NCBI GenBank assembly: GCA_001599815.1
Contig: BCIA01000006.1
Location: 2,482,961-2,546,960, forward strand
Source of the DNA: Furcasterigmium furcatum
Lineage: Eukaryota; Ascomycota; Sordariomycetes; Glomerellales; Plectosphaerellaceae
Length of the DNA stretch: 64,000 nucleotides
Direction: 5' to 3'
Shown: positions 34,752-45,188 of the stretch, in pieces
How positions within the stretch are numbered: the stretch's first letter is position 1
Layout of the letters: every line of letters starts with the position of its first letter
The notes under the pieces: generated by a model
Seen by the model: the letters and a program-made list of their open reading frames with translations, nothing else
Told to the model about the DNA's origin: nothing
Database searches by the model: none
Translations under genes and position numbers: made by a program

Positions 34752-36784
34752 ATGACCATGGAAGGCGTGAAGCAGCACGGCAAGGAGGCCGCTGACGAGG
34801 AGTTCTCGATCAAGCCCCAGGCCTCGACTCCCCAGCTCGACACCAGCAGCTGGCCTCTTCTGCTGAAGAACTATGACAAGCGTTAGTGCTTCCCCTCTGG
34901 CCTTCGAGTCTCCCGCGGTGTCGCGACGACGTGTGGTGTTAACCTCTGGCTCCGAAAACAGTCCTTGTCCGCACCGGCCACTTCACTCCCATCCCCGCCG
35001 GATGCAGCCCTCTCAAGCGCGACATCAAGCAGTACATCTCCAGCGGTGTCATCAACCTCGACAAGCCCTCGAACGTGCGTGATCTCTCCGAAACCGATTA
35101 ATCGAGGTGGGACGATGTTGACCGGTTTATAGCCCTCCAGCCACGAAGTCGTCGCTTGGATGAAGCGCATCCTTCGGTACGATACCCCGACTCCCCATTG
35201 GAGTGGCTGTCGATCTCGGTGCCTGAGGAGAATGCGATGCGGATGCCCCGAGAGTTCATATTGGGGGAAGCGTCCTTGTGTCGCAGAGGCTTTCGCTCCA
35301 GCGCGTACTTCCCGATGCACCACCACCGACTCTTCCGACGCCATTCTGCTCGAGCACCATGAGATCGTGGTCCTGTCAAGAATAGATCTGGAATTTAGGC
35401 TAACTGGACTCCAGCTGCGAGAAGACTGGCCACAGTGGTACCCTGGATCCCAAGGTCACGGGATGCCTTATCGTCTGGTAAGACAATTCTCGACGTACGT
35501 TTTAGACCGTCGCGCTGACCGCAGTAGTATCGACCGTGCCACCAGGCTCGTCAAGAGCCAGCAGGGCGCCGGTAAGGAGTACGTCTGCGTCATCCGACTG
35601 CACGACAAGCTCCCCGGAGGCCAGGTTCAGTTCGCGCGCGCCCTCGAGAGTAAGTTCTGCCCGCAATACCTTGTCTGGAGCCTCTCAACTAACACCCAAT
35701 TCAGGCCTCACTGGTGCTCTGTTCCAGCGTCCCCCTCTGATCTCCGCCGTCAAGCGTCAGCTCCGTATCCGTACCATCCACGAGTCGAAGCTCATCGAGT
35801 TCGATAACGACCGCCACCTTGGTGTCTTCTGGGTCTCTTGCGAGGCTGGCACCTATATCCGTACCCTCTGTGTCCACCTTGGTCTTCTGCTGGGTGTTGG
35901 CGCTCACATGCAGGAGCTTCGCCGTGTCCGCAGTGGTGCCATGGACGAGAACAAGGGCCTTGTCACTCTGCACGACGTTCTCGATGCTCAGTGGCAGATG
36001 GACAACACCAGGGACGAGTCCTACCTGCGCAAGGTCATCTCTCCCCTGGAGACTCTCCTCACCAGCTACAAGCGTGTTGTCGTCAAGGACAGCGCCGTCA
36101 ACGCCGTCTGCTACGGTGCCAAGCTCATGCTTCCCGGTCTTCTGCGATATGGTCAGTCTTTGCGCGTCTCAGATTCCTAGCGAACAGTCAGCTAATGCTC
36201 TTCCAGAGTCCGGCATCGAGGTCCACGACGAGGTTGTCCTCATGACCACCAAGGGTGAGGCCATCGCCCTGGCTATTGCTCAGATGTCCACCGTCGAGAT
36301 GTCCACCTGCGGTACGTTTCCGTCCTTGTCCAAGTCTAACACAGCCGACTGACATGCCACAGACCACGGTGTCGTTGCCAAGATCAAGCGCTGCATCATG
36401 GAGCGCGACCTCTACCCCAGGCGATGGGGTCTCGGCCCCCTTGCCTCGGAGAAGAAGAAGATGAAGGCCGACGGCAAGCTCGACAAGTTCGGCCGCCCCA
36501 ACGAGGCCACCCCCGCCAAGTGGGTGTCCGACTACAAGGACTTCAACGCCCCCACGAACGGCGATGCCGCGGCCGCCCCTGCCGCCGCCGAGGCTGCGGC
36601 TCCCGCCACACCGGCCGCTGCCCCTGCCACCTCGGACGCCGAGGAGGAGAAGGACTCGAAGAAGCGCAAGAAGCACGAGGGCGAGACGCCGGAGGAGAAG
36701 GCCGAGCGCAAGCGCAGGAAGGCCGAGAAGAAGGCCGCCAAGGCGGCGAAGAAGGCCAAGGCCGACGACAGCGACAGCGACTAG
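34752..36784 (+). CDS. cbf5: H/ACA snoRNP pseudouridine synthase Cbf5 (dyskerin)
   Basis: Eight exons (34752-34881, 34962-35074, 35133-35176, 35415-35477, 35528-35649, 35705-36151, 36207-36311, 36363-36784) give 481 residues. The TruB-type catalytic motif is CEKTGHSGTLDPKVTGCL with the nucleophile Asp107. It is followed by LVKSQQGAGKEYVC, the RPPLISAVKRQLR box, the thumb-region motif CEAGTYIRTLC, and a PUA domain at about 275-360. The tail is Ala/Pro-rich, then Lys/Glu-rich (KKDSKKRKKHE type) and ends DDSDSD, as in yeast Cbf5. Known role: guide-RNA-directed pseudouridylation of rRNA and snRNA and H/ACA RNP stability, in the nucleolus. Intron 3 is 238 nt, unlike the other six (50-80 nt). Confidence 0.96.
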
Positions 36785-37962
36785 AGCCTGTCCGCGGTTG
36801 GATTCGGATGATACCAATTTTTCTCGTCGTTTACACCAGCCTGGTAGAGAGGCTGCTGTACCATGTAAAAGTGGCTTGGGCAAAGGCGTTTGGCTTGTTT
36901 CGTCATCGTGTTTCTGCGCTGCTTTGGTTGGAGTCGATGGAGTGACGGACGCACCCACGGCTTAGTCGTTGAAATGCACAGCATATACTCTCGACTGAAG
37001 ATCCCGGCGCCGATGCTGTGAGCGTGATGTGAACACGGCACATGCCAGTGGAACATAATTAAACCCCCGGTCATAGTCACACCGCGGGTACGATTCTCGG
37101 CCCGCGGGACATCAATGCCTTCGTCTGGTCTTGTCGGGCGTCAATGCTGACATGGATACAGGATGAACCTCGTCCAAGGAGGACAGTTGCTTTGTCGATC
37201 GTGCAACAGCTACGGTCTCATCGGGACTCGGCAAGCCGCACCGAATTTGCCATTTAAGAGGGTCGCATACAAACACACGGCCGATCGAGGCATATTGCCG
37301 TTCGGATAGGTATTCATCAGAACTACCAGTAGCCGATTTGGCGGTCCCTCAAGTCATATCCAGTTCAGCGAGAGGCTGTCTTGAGTTCATCAAGTCGAGA
37401 GGGATGTCATCTCGATTCTGTGAGGCTGGATCTGAAGTCTGCTCGCCGACGTGGTCGTTTCGAAGCCAGCCATCTTTCTCGTGCCAGTTCATCCAAGCTA
37501 ACCAATGCGGCAATCCAGCCCTGGAGAGCAGCCAGATGTCGACAGTTGATCCCTGACTTGGATTTGATGCGCCAGGTCCATTGGTCCAGGCCAGGCATAT
37601 AAGCTTGATGCTATGCTGGCCAACCCCTCGGTCCGCTCCAGCACTGGGATGATCCCGCGATCTATCTCACGCATACGTGGACAAAAAGCGGCCCGTGGCC
37701 ACTCGACGTCCGCTATGACAGCGGCCAAGTAGCCAAGGCCACTCCTGGACCACATGGCAACGACGCCGTGGCTGGATTGTGCATACGAGCTGATGGAGCA
37801 GAAAAAGAGAAACAATGCCATGCCCGCCCATGTTTGAGGGCGTCGGGCGTGGCGCATATATGTGGGAGGACGCGCTGGAAAGCAGGTCGATCTGAGAAGA
37901 GCTCGTTCGACATCAATCACCATCCTTGTTGCTTAATCCTAGTCACACGCTTCAGCCCAAAC
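36785..37962. other. Intergenic, 1178 bases
   Basis: 3' flank of CBF5 and promoter of the GH43 gene. A TATA-like CATATATG lies at about 37854-37861, roughly 100 bases before the GH43 ATG. No gene seen. Confidence 0.5.
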
Positions 37963-38964
37963 ATGAGGTTATCACCACCGCGACTATGCGCAGGCGTGCT
38001 GATCGGACTCGCCACGACAGCCGCTTCAACACCCATCGGGCCCCTTGTTGTCATGGACGAGGCCCAAGCCGGCGAGGCGCAACTACAGAGAGACTTCCCG
38101 GACCCGACGATCGTCCAGGCCGAGGACGGAACATGGTACTCCTTCGCGACGAACAGCGGCGGCAAGAACGTGCAAACCGCGCATGCCCCCGACCCCTTGG
38201 GTCCCTGGAGATGGCTCGATTATGACGCCCTCCCCGACGTCGGCTGGGCGACAGGCCGTCACACATGGGCCCCGGACGTCCGGCAGACGGGTAACGGCAG
38301 CTACATCATGTACTACTCCGGGCAGCACCCCGGCGACAGTGGCACGCATTGCGTCGGGGTCGCCCTCGCGCCCAACATCATGGGGCCGTACACACCCCTC
38401 CCAGAACCGTGGGCCTGTCACATGGACCAGGGCGGCGCGATCGACCCCGCGGGCTTCCAGGACGAGAGCACCGGGCGGCGCTACGTCGCGTACAAGGTGG
38501 ACGGGAACCACGTCGGCAACGGCGGGGACTGCGGCAACGGGATCGAGCCGCTGGTGCCCACGCCGCTGCTGCTGCAGGAGGTTGATCCGGGCGACGGACA
38601 CACGAAGATCGGCGAGCCGGTGGAGATCCTGGACCGGACGGCGGCGGACGGGCCCCTGGTCGAGGCGCCGGATATCGTCCGCCTGGAAGACGGGACGTAC
38701 GTGCTGTTCTTCAGCAGCTTCTGCTTCTCGTCGAGCAGGTATAATGTGAACTACGCGACGAGCAGGAGCGTCACGGGGCCGTACGTGCGGGCGGAGAAGC
38801 CGTTGTTGGCGACGGGGGATTTTGGCCTACGGAGTCCTGGAGGGGCGACGAGTGTGGTGGGAGGGGGAAGAATGCTGTTTCATGCCAACTGTGAGCAGAG
38901 GAGGTGTTTGTACGCGACGAGTTATCTGGTCGTTGGCAATGAGGTGATCGTGGGATCTTGGTGA
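37963..38964 (+). CDS. Secreted glycoside hydrolase family 43 protein (arabinanase/xylosidase type)
   Basis: A single exon of 333 residues with a signal peptide (LCAGVLIGLATTAASTPIG). The five-bladed GH43 core shows its three acidic residues: general base Asp47 in DFPDPTI, the pKa-modulating Asp161 in GGAIDPAGF, and general acid Glu234 in GPLVEAPDIV. The conserved WAPDVRQ motif is also present. Known role of the family: release of arabinose or xylose from plant arabinan/xylan. The exact substrate cannot be assigned. Third positions are strongly GC. The protein ends soon after the catalytic domain (VGNEVIVGSW), without a carbohydrate-binding module. Confidence 0.9.
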   Translation: MRLSPPRLCAGVLIGLATTAASTPIGPLVVMDEAQAGEAQLQRDFPDPTIVQAEDGTWYSFATNSGGKNVQTAHAPDPLGPWRWLDYDALPDVGWATGRHTWAPDVRQTGNGSYIMYYSGQHPGDSGTHCVGVALAPNIMGPYTPLPEPWACHMDQGGAIDPAGFQDESTGRRYVAYKVDGNHVGNGGDCGNGIEPLVPTPLLLQEVDPGDGHTKIGEPVEILDRTAADGPLVEAPDIVRLEDGTYVLFFSSFCFSSSRYNVNYATSRSVTGPYVRAEKPLLATGDFGLRSPGGATSVVGGGRMLFHANCEQRRCLYATSYLVVGNEVIVGSW

Positions 38965-39946
38965 GAGGGCGTCCGTCTGGCCCTCTCAAGTTGATAACAG
39001 TGTGATAGTAGAGGGGCACTTGATATGGTGTCATTAATGAGAACCAAATCTGTGATAAGAATCCGTGTTATCCAAGTGATCCATCCCACTCTCATTCGCC
39101 GTCCTGCTCGGCCGATTCGTTTGCAGGCTCCCGTTGGGAAGTCAGGGGTAATGGTGACGATGCCGTCAGTGGCTCAGGGGTAAACGCCCAGAGACGGGCC
39201 CCACTGTGACGGGCTGCTGCTACGCGCCCGCGCCCGCTAGCTCCCGCTGAAGAACAGAAGAAACATCCATCATTCGTTCTCCGAAGGATTTCTCCGACGC
39301 CATCTTCACCAAACACCACGCTCCATTGACCATGATGTTTCCCCCTGCTGCGTTTGGGGGACGCGTCTCCACGAACAGCGTCGGCCACAGAAGCGCCTAT
39401 GGTACCCTTCTCGACGAGAGACGCCTCTGAAAGCGCTGGCCTTCGCACCCGTGACTCCCACGAGACGTCTTCTGCAGAAGTGAAGCGCCTCCCCGGCGCC
39501 TCAACGGCGTTCGCGAGAGCTTACCCCGGATTCGGGCGGCGAGATCACCTCTTTGCGGAAGAAGCGTCGAATTCGACGGGCGCCATTGGCTCGTGCCTGG
39601 ATCTCAGCCCTCGTTTGCACACCTTTTTCGCTCTCTGCCTCATCTCCGTTTGGATTGATGTCTCACCCGCCGGGCCACTGGGCTGGCCGTTTCCCCTGAC
39701 GAGCAGTCGACTGCCGAGCACTTGCTTTCCTGTTTCTGTTTCCTCCGTCGAACCGTCAAGAAAGAAGTAAGCATCTTGCGATGCCGCCCAGCGGCAATCG
39801 TGGGGGTATACCTAGGTGGTGTCGCCTCCCCAGGACTTGAACGAGTGTTCCCTGCTTTCGCCATTCTCATCGTTGCTACTTCTAGTACTCTTCTTGTTAC
39901 TGGGAAGTGAGTGCTCAAATTGCTTGCTCAGACTTGAATAGCCGCA
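38965..39946. other. Intergenic or 5' region of membrane protein C, 982 bases
   Basis: Between GH43 and protein C. At 39841-39900 a hydrophobic frame (VFPAFAILIVATSSTLLV) is followed by a GTGAGT donor at 39907 and a TTCCAG acceptor at 39963. The phase matches protein C, so an upstream exon with a signal-like segment is possible. Its own start was not found. Confidence 0.35.
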
Positions 39947-40663
39947 ATGTCTGTTTCTTCCAGCAGCGACACTGGCAGCGAGAGCTCTCCCTTCTCCCTG
40001 CCTGTCATAGTGGGCATCGCCATCGGCGGTGCGGTCGTGCTTCTTTCCATTGCAGGCTGGATCTATCTTCGGCGGCGGCGGCGAAGGGCTCTTCGCTTGG
40101 CCGACGCCATGAGCACGCCAAAGGGAATCCGGCGGCACAACCGGGCATCATCGCTCTCCTTCCGCTGCCAGACACACCTGACGCCCAAGACGCCGCGGTT
40201 CCCCTTCAACGACGAAGCCACGGACGAGTCTGACAGCAGTCGAGTCAGCGTCGTCTCGAACTTGAGCGTCTGGCAGATGAATGAAAAGGGGGCGTCGAGG
40301 AAGCTTTCGGACCCGTTGGCGCCAGTACGAGAAGAAAAGTCGTCCGAAGAACTCTTCATCACAACGAGGTTCTCCCCAAGAAACTCGCCTCAGATCGACT
40401 CGGCTCGTCCATGGGGCTCGCCGGCCCGGGAGCACCCAACACCAAGCTCAACAACGTCGATGAGGTCGACGACGGCTCTACTCCCACCCACTGCAGTATA
40501 CACACCGACGGATCACTCCCCGGCTGCTCCCAGCCGGCGAGAGTACCACCAGCCGAAAGCACAGTGGGAGCCGCAGGTGCCCGCCTCGGCCAGATCCGGC
40601 CAGCCGACAACGTCCCAGGGTTCTCACTGGAATCGTCGTTACGGTCAGCCAACAGCCCCATGA
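39947..40663 (+). CDS. Single-pass membrane protein C with Ser-rich tail (start uncertain)
   Basis: From the ATG at 39947 the frame gives 238 residues. A short Ser-rich start is followed by one membrane helix (about 18-40, LPVIVGIAIGGAVVLLSIAGWIYL), a strongly basic stop-transfer (RRRRRRALR), and a Ser/Thr/Pro-rich cytosolic tail. The helix and basic flank resemble those of proteins A and B (VGIAxGG), but there is no cysteine-rich ectodomain. The true N-terminus may lie in an upstream exon spliced into 39964 by a 57-nt intron. If so, the annotated first residues are intron sequence. Function unknown. Confidence 0.55.
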   Translation: MSVSSSSDTGSESSPFSLPVIVGIAIGGAVVLLSIAGWIYLRRRRRRALRLADAMSTPKGIRRHNRASSLSFRCQTHLTPKTPRFPFNDEATDESDSSRVSVVSNLSVWQMNEKGASRKLSDPLAPVREEKSSEELFITTRFSPRNSPQIDSARPWGSPAREHPTPSSTTSMRSTTALLPPTAVYTPTDHSPAAPSRREYHQPKAQWEPQVPASARSGQPTTSQGSHWNRRYGQPTAP

Positions 40664-41398
40664 TGGCCTTTGTTGGAACGAAGTTCGGATGCAAAAAAGC
40701 ACCTCTGCCCATGATCATTCAAGCCAGGTGTAGATGCGAGTTCACGCTCAAGGGACATACTTCCCCGTTTGGGACAGGGTAACAACACTGCCCATCACCC
40801 ACGTCCTTCCACGTCCTTCCACGCCTACCTACCTACCTATTTTCAGGTCCCTAATCAGCGAGCAATGCGAGCTTCCGGTTCGTCAGACATCTAAGTGCAT
40901 CATGGAAGTTCGGCTGCTCACTCGATCACGATATAGAATTGTGACCCTTGGTCTTTCCCTCGGTGTATTGGCGACATGATCATGGCGCTCGGCCTTATCA
41001 AGGCGGTACTGGCAAGGAAAGAAGTGTACACGCATTTTGGTACTGTGGTCGCTCAGATTGAGAACGAGAATGAAGATGAGAATGAGCAATGAGTAATGAG
41101 ACATACTTTAATGACCGTGATCATCCAGTGACCTGGTGATTTACTGAAACCTCCTCGTCCTGCTTCAATCTCGATTCGGTTCATTCTCCCTTACTCTATT
41201 CTCACAGTCGACTATTCTCACAGTCGAGTGGCTGTTGTTGGCAGCCACTGAGAGGTCAAGGCCGCGTCAGATGACACCCCGGTGGCCCTGCTGGCCGCAG
41301 GTCACTAATCCTGCAAAACCTCACACGGTCCTGCGAGGCTCTCCATCTCCCAACTTATCGCACATGGCCACTCCGCCAGGCCCGACCCCGTCGCAAGG
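40664..41398. other. Intergenic, 735 bases, with short tandem repeats
   Basis: 3' flank of protein C and promoter of the NLR gene. It contains two copies of ACGTCCTTCC (40801-40820), a (CCTA) run (about 40825-40839) and a perfect 16-base tandem duplication at 41196-41227. No gene seen. Confidence 0.55.
41196..41227 (+). repeat. Perfect 16-base tandem duplication upstream of the NLR gene
   Basis: The unit CTATTCTCACAGTCGA occurs at 41196-41211 and again at 41212-41227 with no mismatch, about 170 bases upstream of the NLR start. Confidence 0.85.
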
Positions 41399-44300
41399 AT
41401 GGCTTCGAAGAGATGCCTCGGGGGAGGACTCGAAGAGGAGGCGACTCATGGCCACTTCTCGCCGCCAACGCGGCAGCGAACCGCCGGCCCAGATGTCGAC
41501 TTCAAACGAAGACAGTACACGGTTGCCTGGATATGCGCGCTGCCCATCGAGATGGCGGCTGCGCGCGCCGTGCTGGATGCCACCGAGTCCGAGGAGGAAC
41601 AGCTCCCCAACAGCCCGGACGACACAAACACCTACGTTCTTGGGCGCGTCTCTCAACACAAGGTCGTGTTGGCTTGCCTGCCGAGCGTCTATGGGACGAA
41701 CAACGCAGCGATCGTGGCCACGAACCTGAAGCGGACGTTTCCCTGCATTCGCGCGGCTCTCATGGTGGGAGTTGGCGGCGGCGCACCCAACATGGCAGAC
41801 CTGCGCCTGGGAGATGTCGTCGTTGGCACGCGGGTGATGCAGTACGATGCCGGGAAGATCGTTGGAAACGGGGAGATTGAGCGAACTTCCATCGTGAGGC
41901 TCCCTTCTCAGATGCTGGACACGGCGGTGTCCACCTTGCGATCCAGACATATGCTGGAACCAAGCCGGGTCGGCGGCTTTCTCAAGGAGACGGAATCATA
42001 CCCGGCGTTGCGTCGTCCGGACTCGCCGGACCGGCTGTTCACAACAGATTACTGGCATCCGCCGCAGCGCGACGACTGCAGGGCATGCGACAAGACGATG
42101 CTGGTGCCACGGAGCCGCCGCTCATCCGACGACCCAAAGATTCACTACGGTGTGATCGCATCTAGCAACCAGCTCATGAAGAGCGGCGTGGTACGAGACC
42201 TCGTTTCCACGGAGCTCGGCGCGCTTTGCTTCGAGATGGAGGCGGCCGGCGTGATGGATGCGCTCCAATGTCTAGCTATAAGGGGCATTTGTGACTACGC
42301 AGACTCGCACAAGAACAAGATCTGGCAGGGCTATGCTGCGGCGGTGGCAGCCGCGTATGCAAAGGAGCTTTTGGGGGTGCTGCCGCCTGTCAGCCCCGAA
42401 GCATCGTTGTCGACACCCGCGGACATGGAGTTGGCGAGACAGGAGATTCTCGCCTCGCAGAGTAAGAAGAAACCCTCAACTCTCAGCACTTTACGTACCA
42501 TGCCAAACTCACAAATGCAGGCAACATCGACTCTATATTTCGCCAGGAAACCCTCATGAAGGCGTTGGAATTCGACCGCATGGATGAACGCCAGACAACC
42601 ATCGGCGCCGCTCTCTCCAAGACATGTCGCTGGTTCCTCGAGAGCACACAGTACAACGACTGGCTTGATCCTGCTACGCAACAGGAGAACCACGGGTTTC
42701 TGTGGATGAGAGGCAAGGCGGGCGCGGGAAAGTCAACAATCATGAAGTTCTTGTACAGGGAGACCAAGAGCCGGGCCCGACATGCGCCGGACTCGCTTGT
42801 GGCCTCGTTCTTCTTCAATGCCCGGGGAGACGTCTTGGAGAGGAGCGTCTCGGGGATGTACCGCTCTCTCCTGTTGCAGCTTCTCCAGAGGTTTGGAGAC
42901 CTCCAGAGCCTCCTTGAAGACCCGGACTTGGTTCCCCCGAGGCTCAACGATTGCCCGGCTCTCGAGTCGTTGAAGGACCTTTTTCGAACTGCCGTTCTCT
43001 CTCTGGACAGCAAGCGCGCGTTCACCTGCTTCATCGATGCCCTCGATGAATGCGACGAGCAGCAGGCGCGGCAGATGGTCCATTTCTTCGAGGACCTGGG
43101 CGAGGAATCTTCCGAGAAGGGCGTCTGCTTTCGAGTCTGCTTTTCAAGCCGGCCATATCCATACATCAACATCGACAAGGGCATTGTGCTCACCCTAGAA
43201 GAACAGCCAGGGCACGCAGAAGATGTGGCAAAGTACGTTAACAGCCGGCTCAAGATCCGAGGGAAGCCCCTCGCAGAAGACCTCACGGCTACCATCCTGG
43301 AGAAGGCTTCCGGGGTATTCTTGTGGGTTGTGCTGGTCGTCGACATTCTCAACAAGGAGGCCGGATACGCGCTGCGAAAGACGCTGGCAGAGATACCTGC
43401 CGGTCTGAGCGACCTATTCAAGGAGCTCTTGCGCCGCGACGAGGTAAACATGCCCTATCTACAGTTTTGTATCCTATGGATTCTCTGCGCAAACCGCCCC
43501 CTGAGCCCCCAAGAGTTCTGTCACGCGGTCTGGATCGGCCTGATGTCCCAAGACACGACGGAGCACCTCGTCGACCACGAGCTGCCGGACGTTACCGACT
43601 CGGATGCCATGGTCCATCGCGTCATCAGCCAGTCCAAAGGCCTCGCCGAAATCACCAAGACCGAGCACCCAACCGTACAGTTCATCCATGAATCAGTTCG
43701 GGACTTTCTCGTCAAGGACAAGGGGCTGCAGATCATCTGGCCTCGCCTCTCGTTCGAGTGGGAGAGTCATTGCCATGACATGCTTCGGCATTGCTGCCAT
43801 GCGTATTTGACGTCCTTTATAAGGGCGGTGTCCATCGAGGCGACAAAAGATACTATCGAGGAGCAGGTCTTGAAGACACATCCTCTCTTGTGGTACGCGT
43901 GCTATCAGGTCCTGGAACACGCTGATATCGCTGCCATTACCAAACCCAAGCAGCAGAAGGCTTTCCTGAAAAACTTCTCGGTACGGGACTGGGTCAGGAC
44001 ATTCAATATATTCACGATATCACCTGAGCCACGGTACACGGACGAGGTAAGCCTGGTTTATCTCGTTGCGGAACTAGGTCATACACGGCTGCTACGCCTG
44101 ATTCTGGACGAGGATCCAAACATCGACTATTTCGGAGAGCGGCATGGCCACCCCATCCTGGCGGCAGCTCGCTTCCTGCGCTGGGAGACGTTGCCGGTCC
44201 TGCTCGAGTCGACCACGACTCTGTTTCAGCGAGACAGCGCAGATACTCCCACGTCATCAACGAGGTCGGCCCTCCGTTCAGAAATACCGCTGGTCACATT

Positions 44301-45162
44301 GATGATCATTCATGACCAGTTGGAGATCCTGGAGGCCATGTTGAAACATGGTATTGACCTGAATGAGGACCCCGGCGGCGGCTACAACAAGCCTTTGATC
44401 CACGCCGCGGGCCTGGGCCAGCTGGCTGGCGCACAGTTTCTCATCCTCCACGGGGCAGACGTGAACGTCAGCGACAAGTACGGCTGCACAGCCCTCCACG
44501 AAGCTGCAAGAAACGGACACATCGATGTCGCTGAGCAGCTGATTGCCGCAGGGGCAGACGTCAACCAGCCCAATGCCTTCGGTGACGCGGCACTCTCCAA
44601 GGCAGCAGGAACGGCCCAAGAAGAAGTCTGCCAGCTCTTGATCAAGCACGGGAGCCGTGTCGACCAGGCCGACATGAGGGGGCGGACAGCACTCTCCTAC
44701 GCAGTCAGCACGTATTCGGCGAGCATATGTCTGACCCTTCTCGGTCAAGGTGCAGATGCCAACGCACGAGATAATGGCGGGAGAACCCCGATCTTCTTCT
44801 GCGCCAGGGTACAGATTCTGAACGATCTCCTCGCGAACGGAGCCGACGTTCATGCCGTAGATGATCGGGGCCAAACGGCGCTCCATTACCACCCTCAATG
44901 GGACTCTCAGTTGCACGCTGAGAACCGCCATGTCGTGAGGGCTTTGATTAGAGCTGGACTGTGCACCGATGCCAAAGATTCTGATGGGAAAACCCCGCTG
45001 CATTTTGCTTCGGAAGCAGCAAACCTGGATGCCCTGACGGTTCTTCTCGAGGAGGGTGCAGATGTCTTGATTACCGACAACCAGGGTCACACTGCACTTC
45101 AAAATGTCAGGCCGGGGGCTAGGGACTGTGCGGATCTGCTGGTAAAATACGGCGCCGTCTGA
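41399..45162 (+). CDS. NOD-like receptor: PNP_UDP phosphorylase - NACHT - ankyrin repeats
   Basis: Exons 41399-42461 and 42521-45162 (59-nt intron) give 1234 residues. The N-terminal nucleoside-phosphorylase-like domain (about 40-335) begins YTVAWICALPIEMAAARAVL and contains VGVGGGAP and ELGALCFEMEAAGVMD. A linker with a helical motif (SIFRQETLMKALEF) leads to a NACHT domain with Walker A GKAGAGKST (419-427), Walker B FIDALDECDE (525 onward) and a sensor FSSRPYP. A helical region follows, then six or so ankyrin repeats (from about 976: GADVNVSDKYGCTALHEAAR and so on). Known fungal proteins of this layout are NLR candidates in non-self recognition. Repeats are divergent from each other, so they do not look recently amplified. 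Its 3' end lies 26 bases from that of the CorA-like gene. Confidence 0.92.
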
Positions 45163-45188
45163 GGCTCTTCATAATTTGCTTTCTGCTA

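Noticed and set aside
36188..36958. A 256-codon minus-strand frame rich in Leu/Gly
   Set aside because: Antisense to the last CBF5 exons, where repetitive Ala/Lys codons leave the opposite strand open.
42483..43451. A 322-codon minus-strand frame
   Set aside because: Opposite to the NACHT domain of the NLR. It is Ser/Arg-rich without motif, as expected for a shadow.
44278..45102. A 274-codon minus-strand frame
   Set aside because: Opposite to the ankyrin repeats; no motif.
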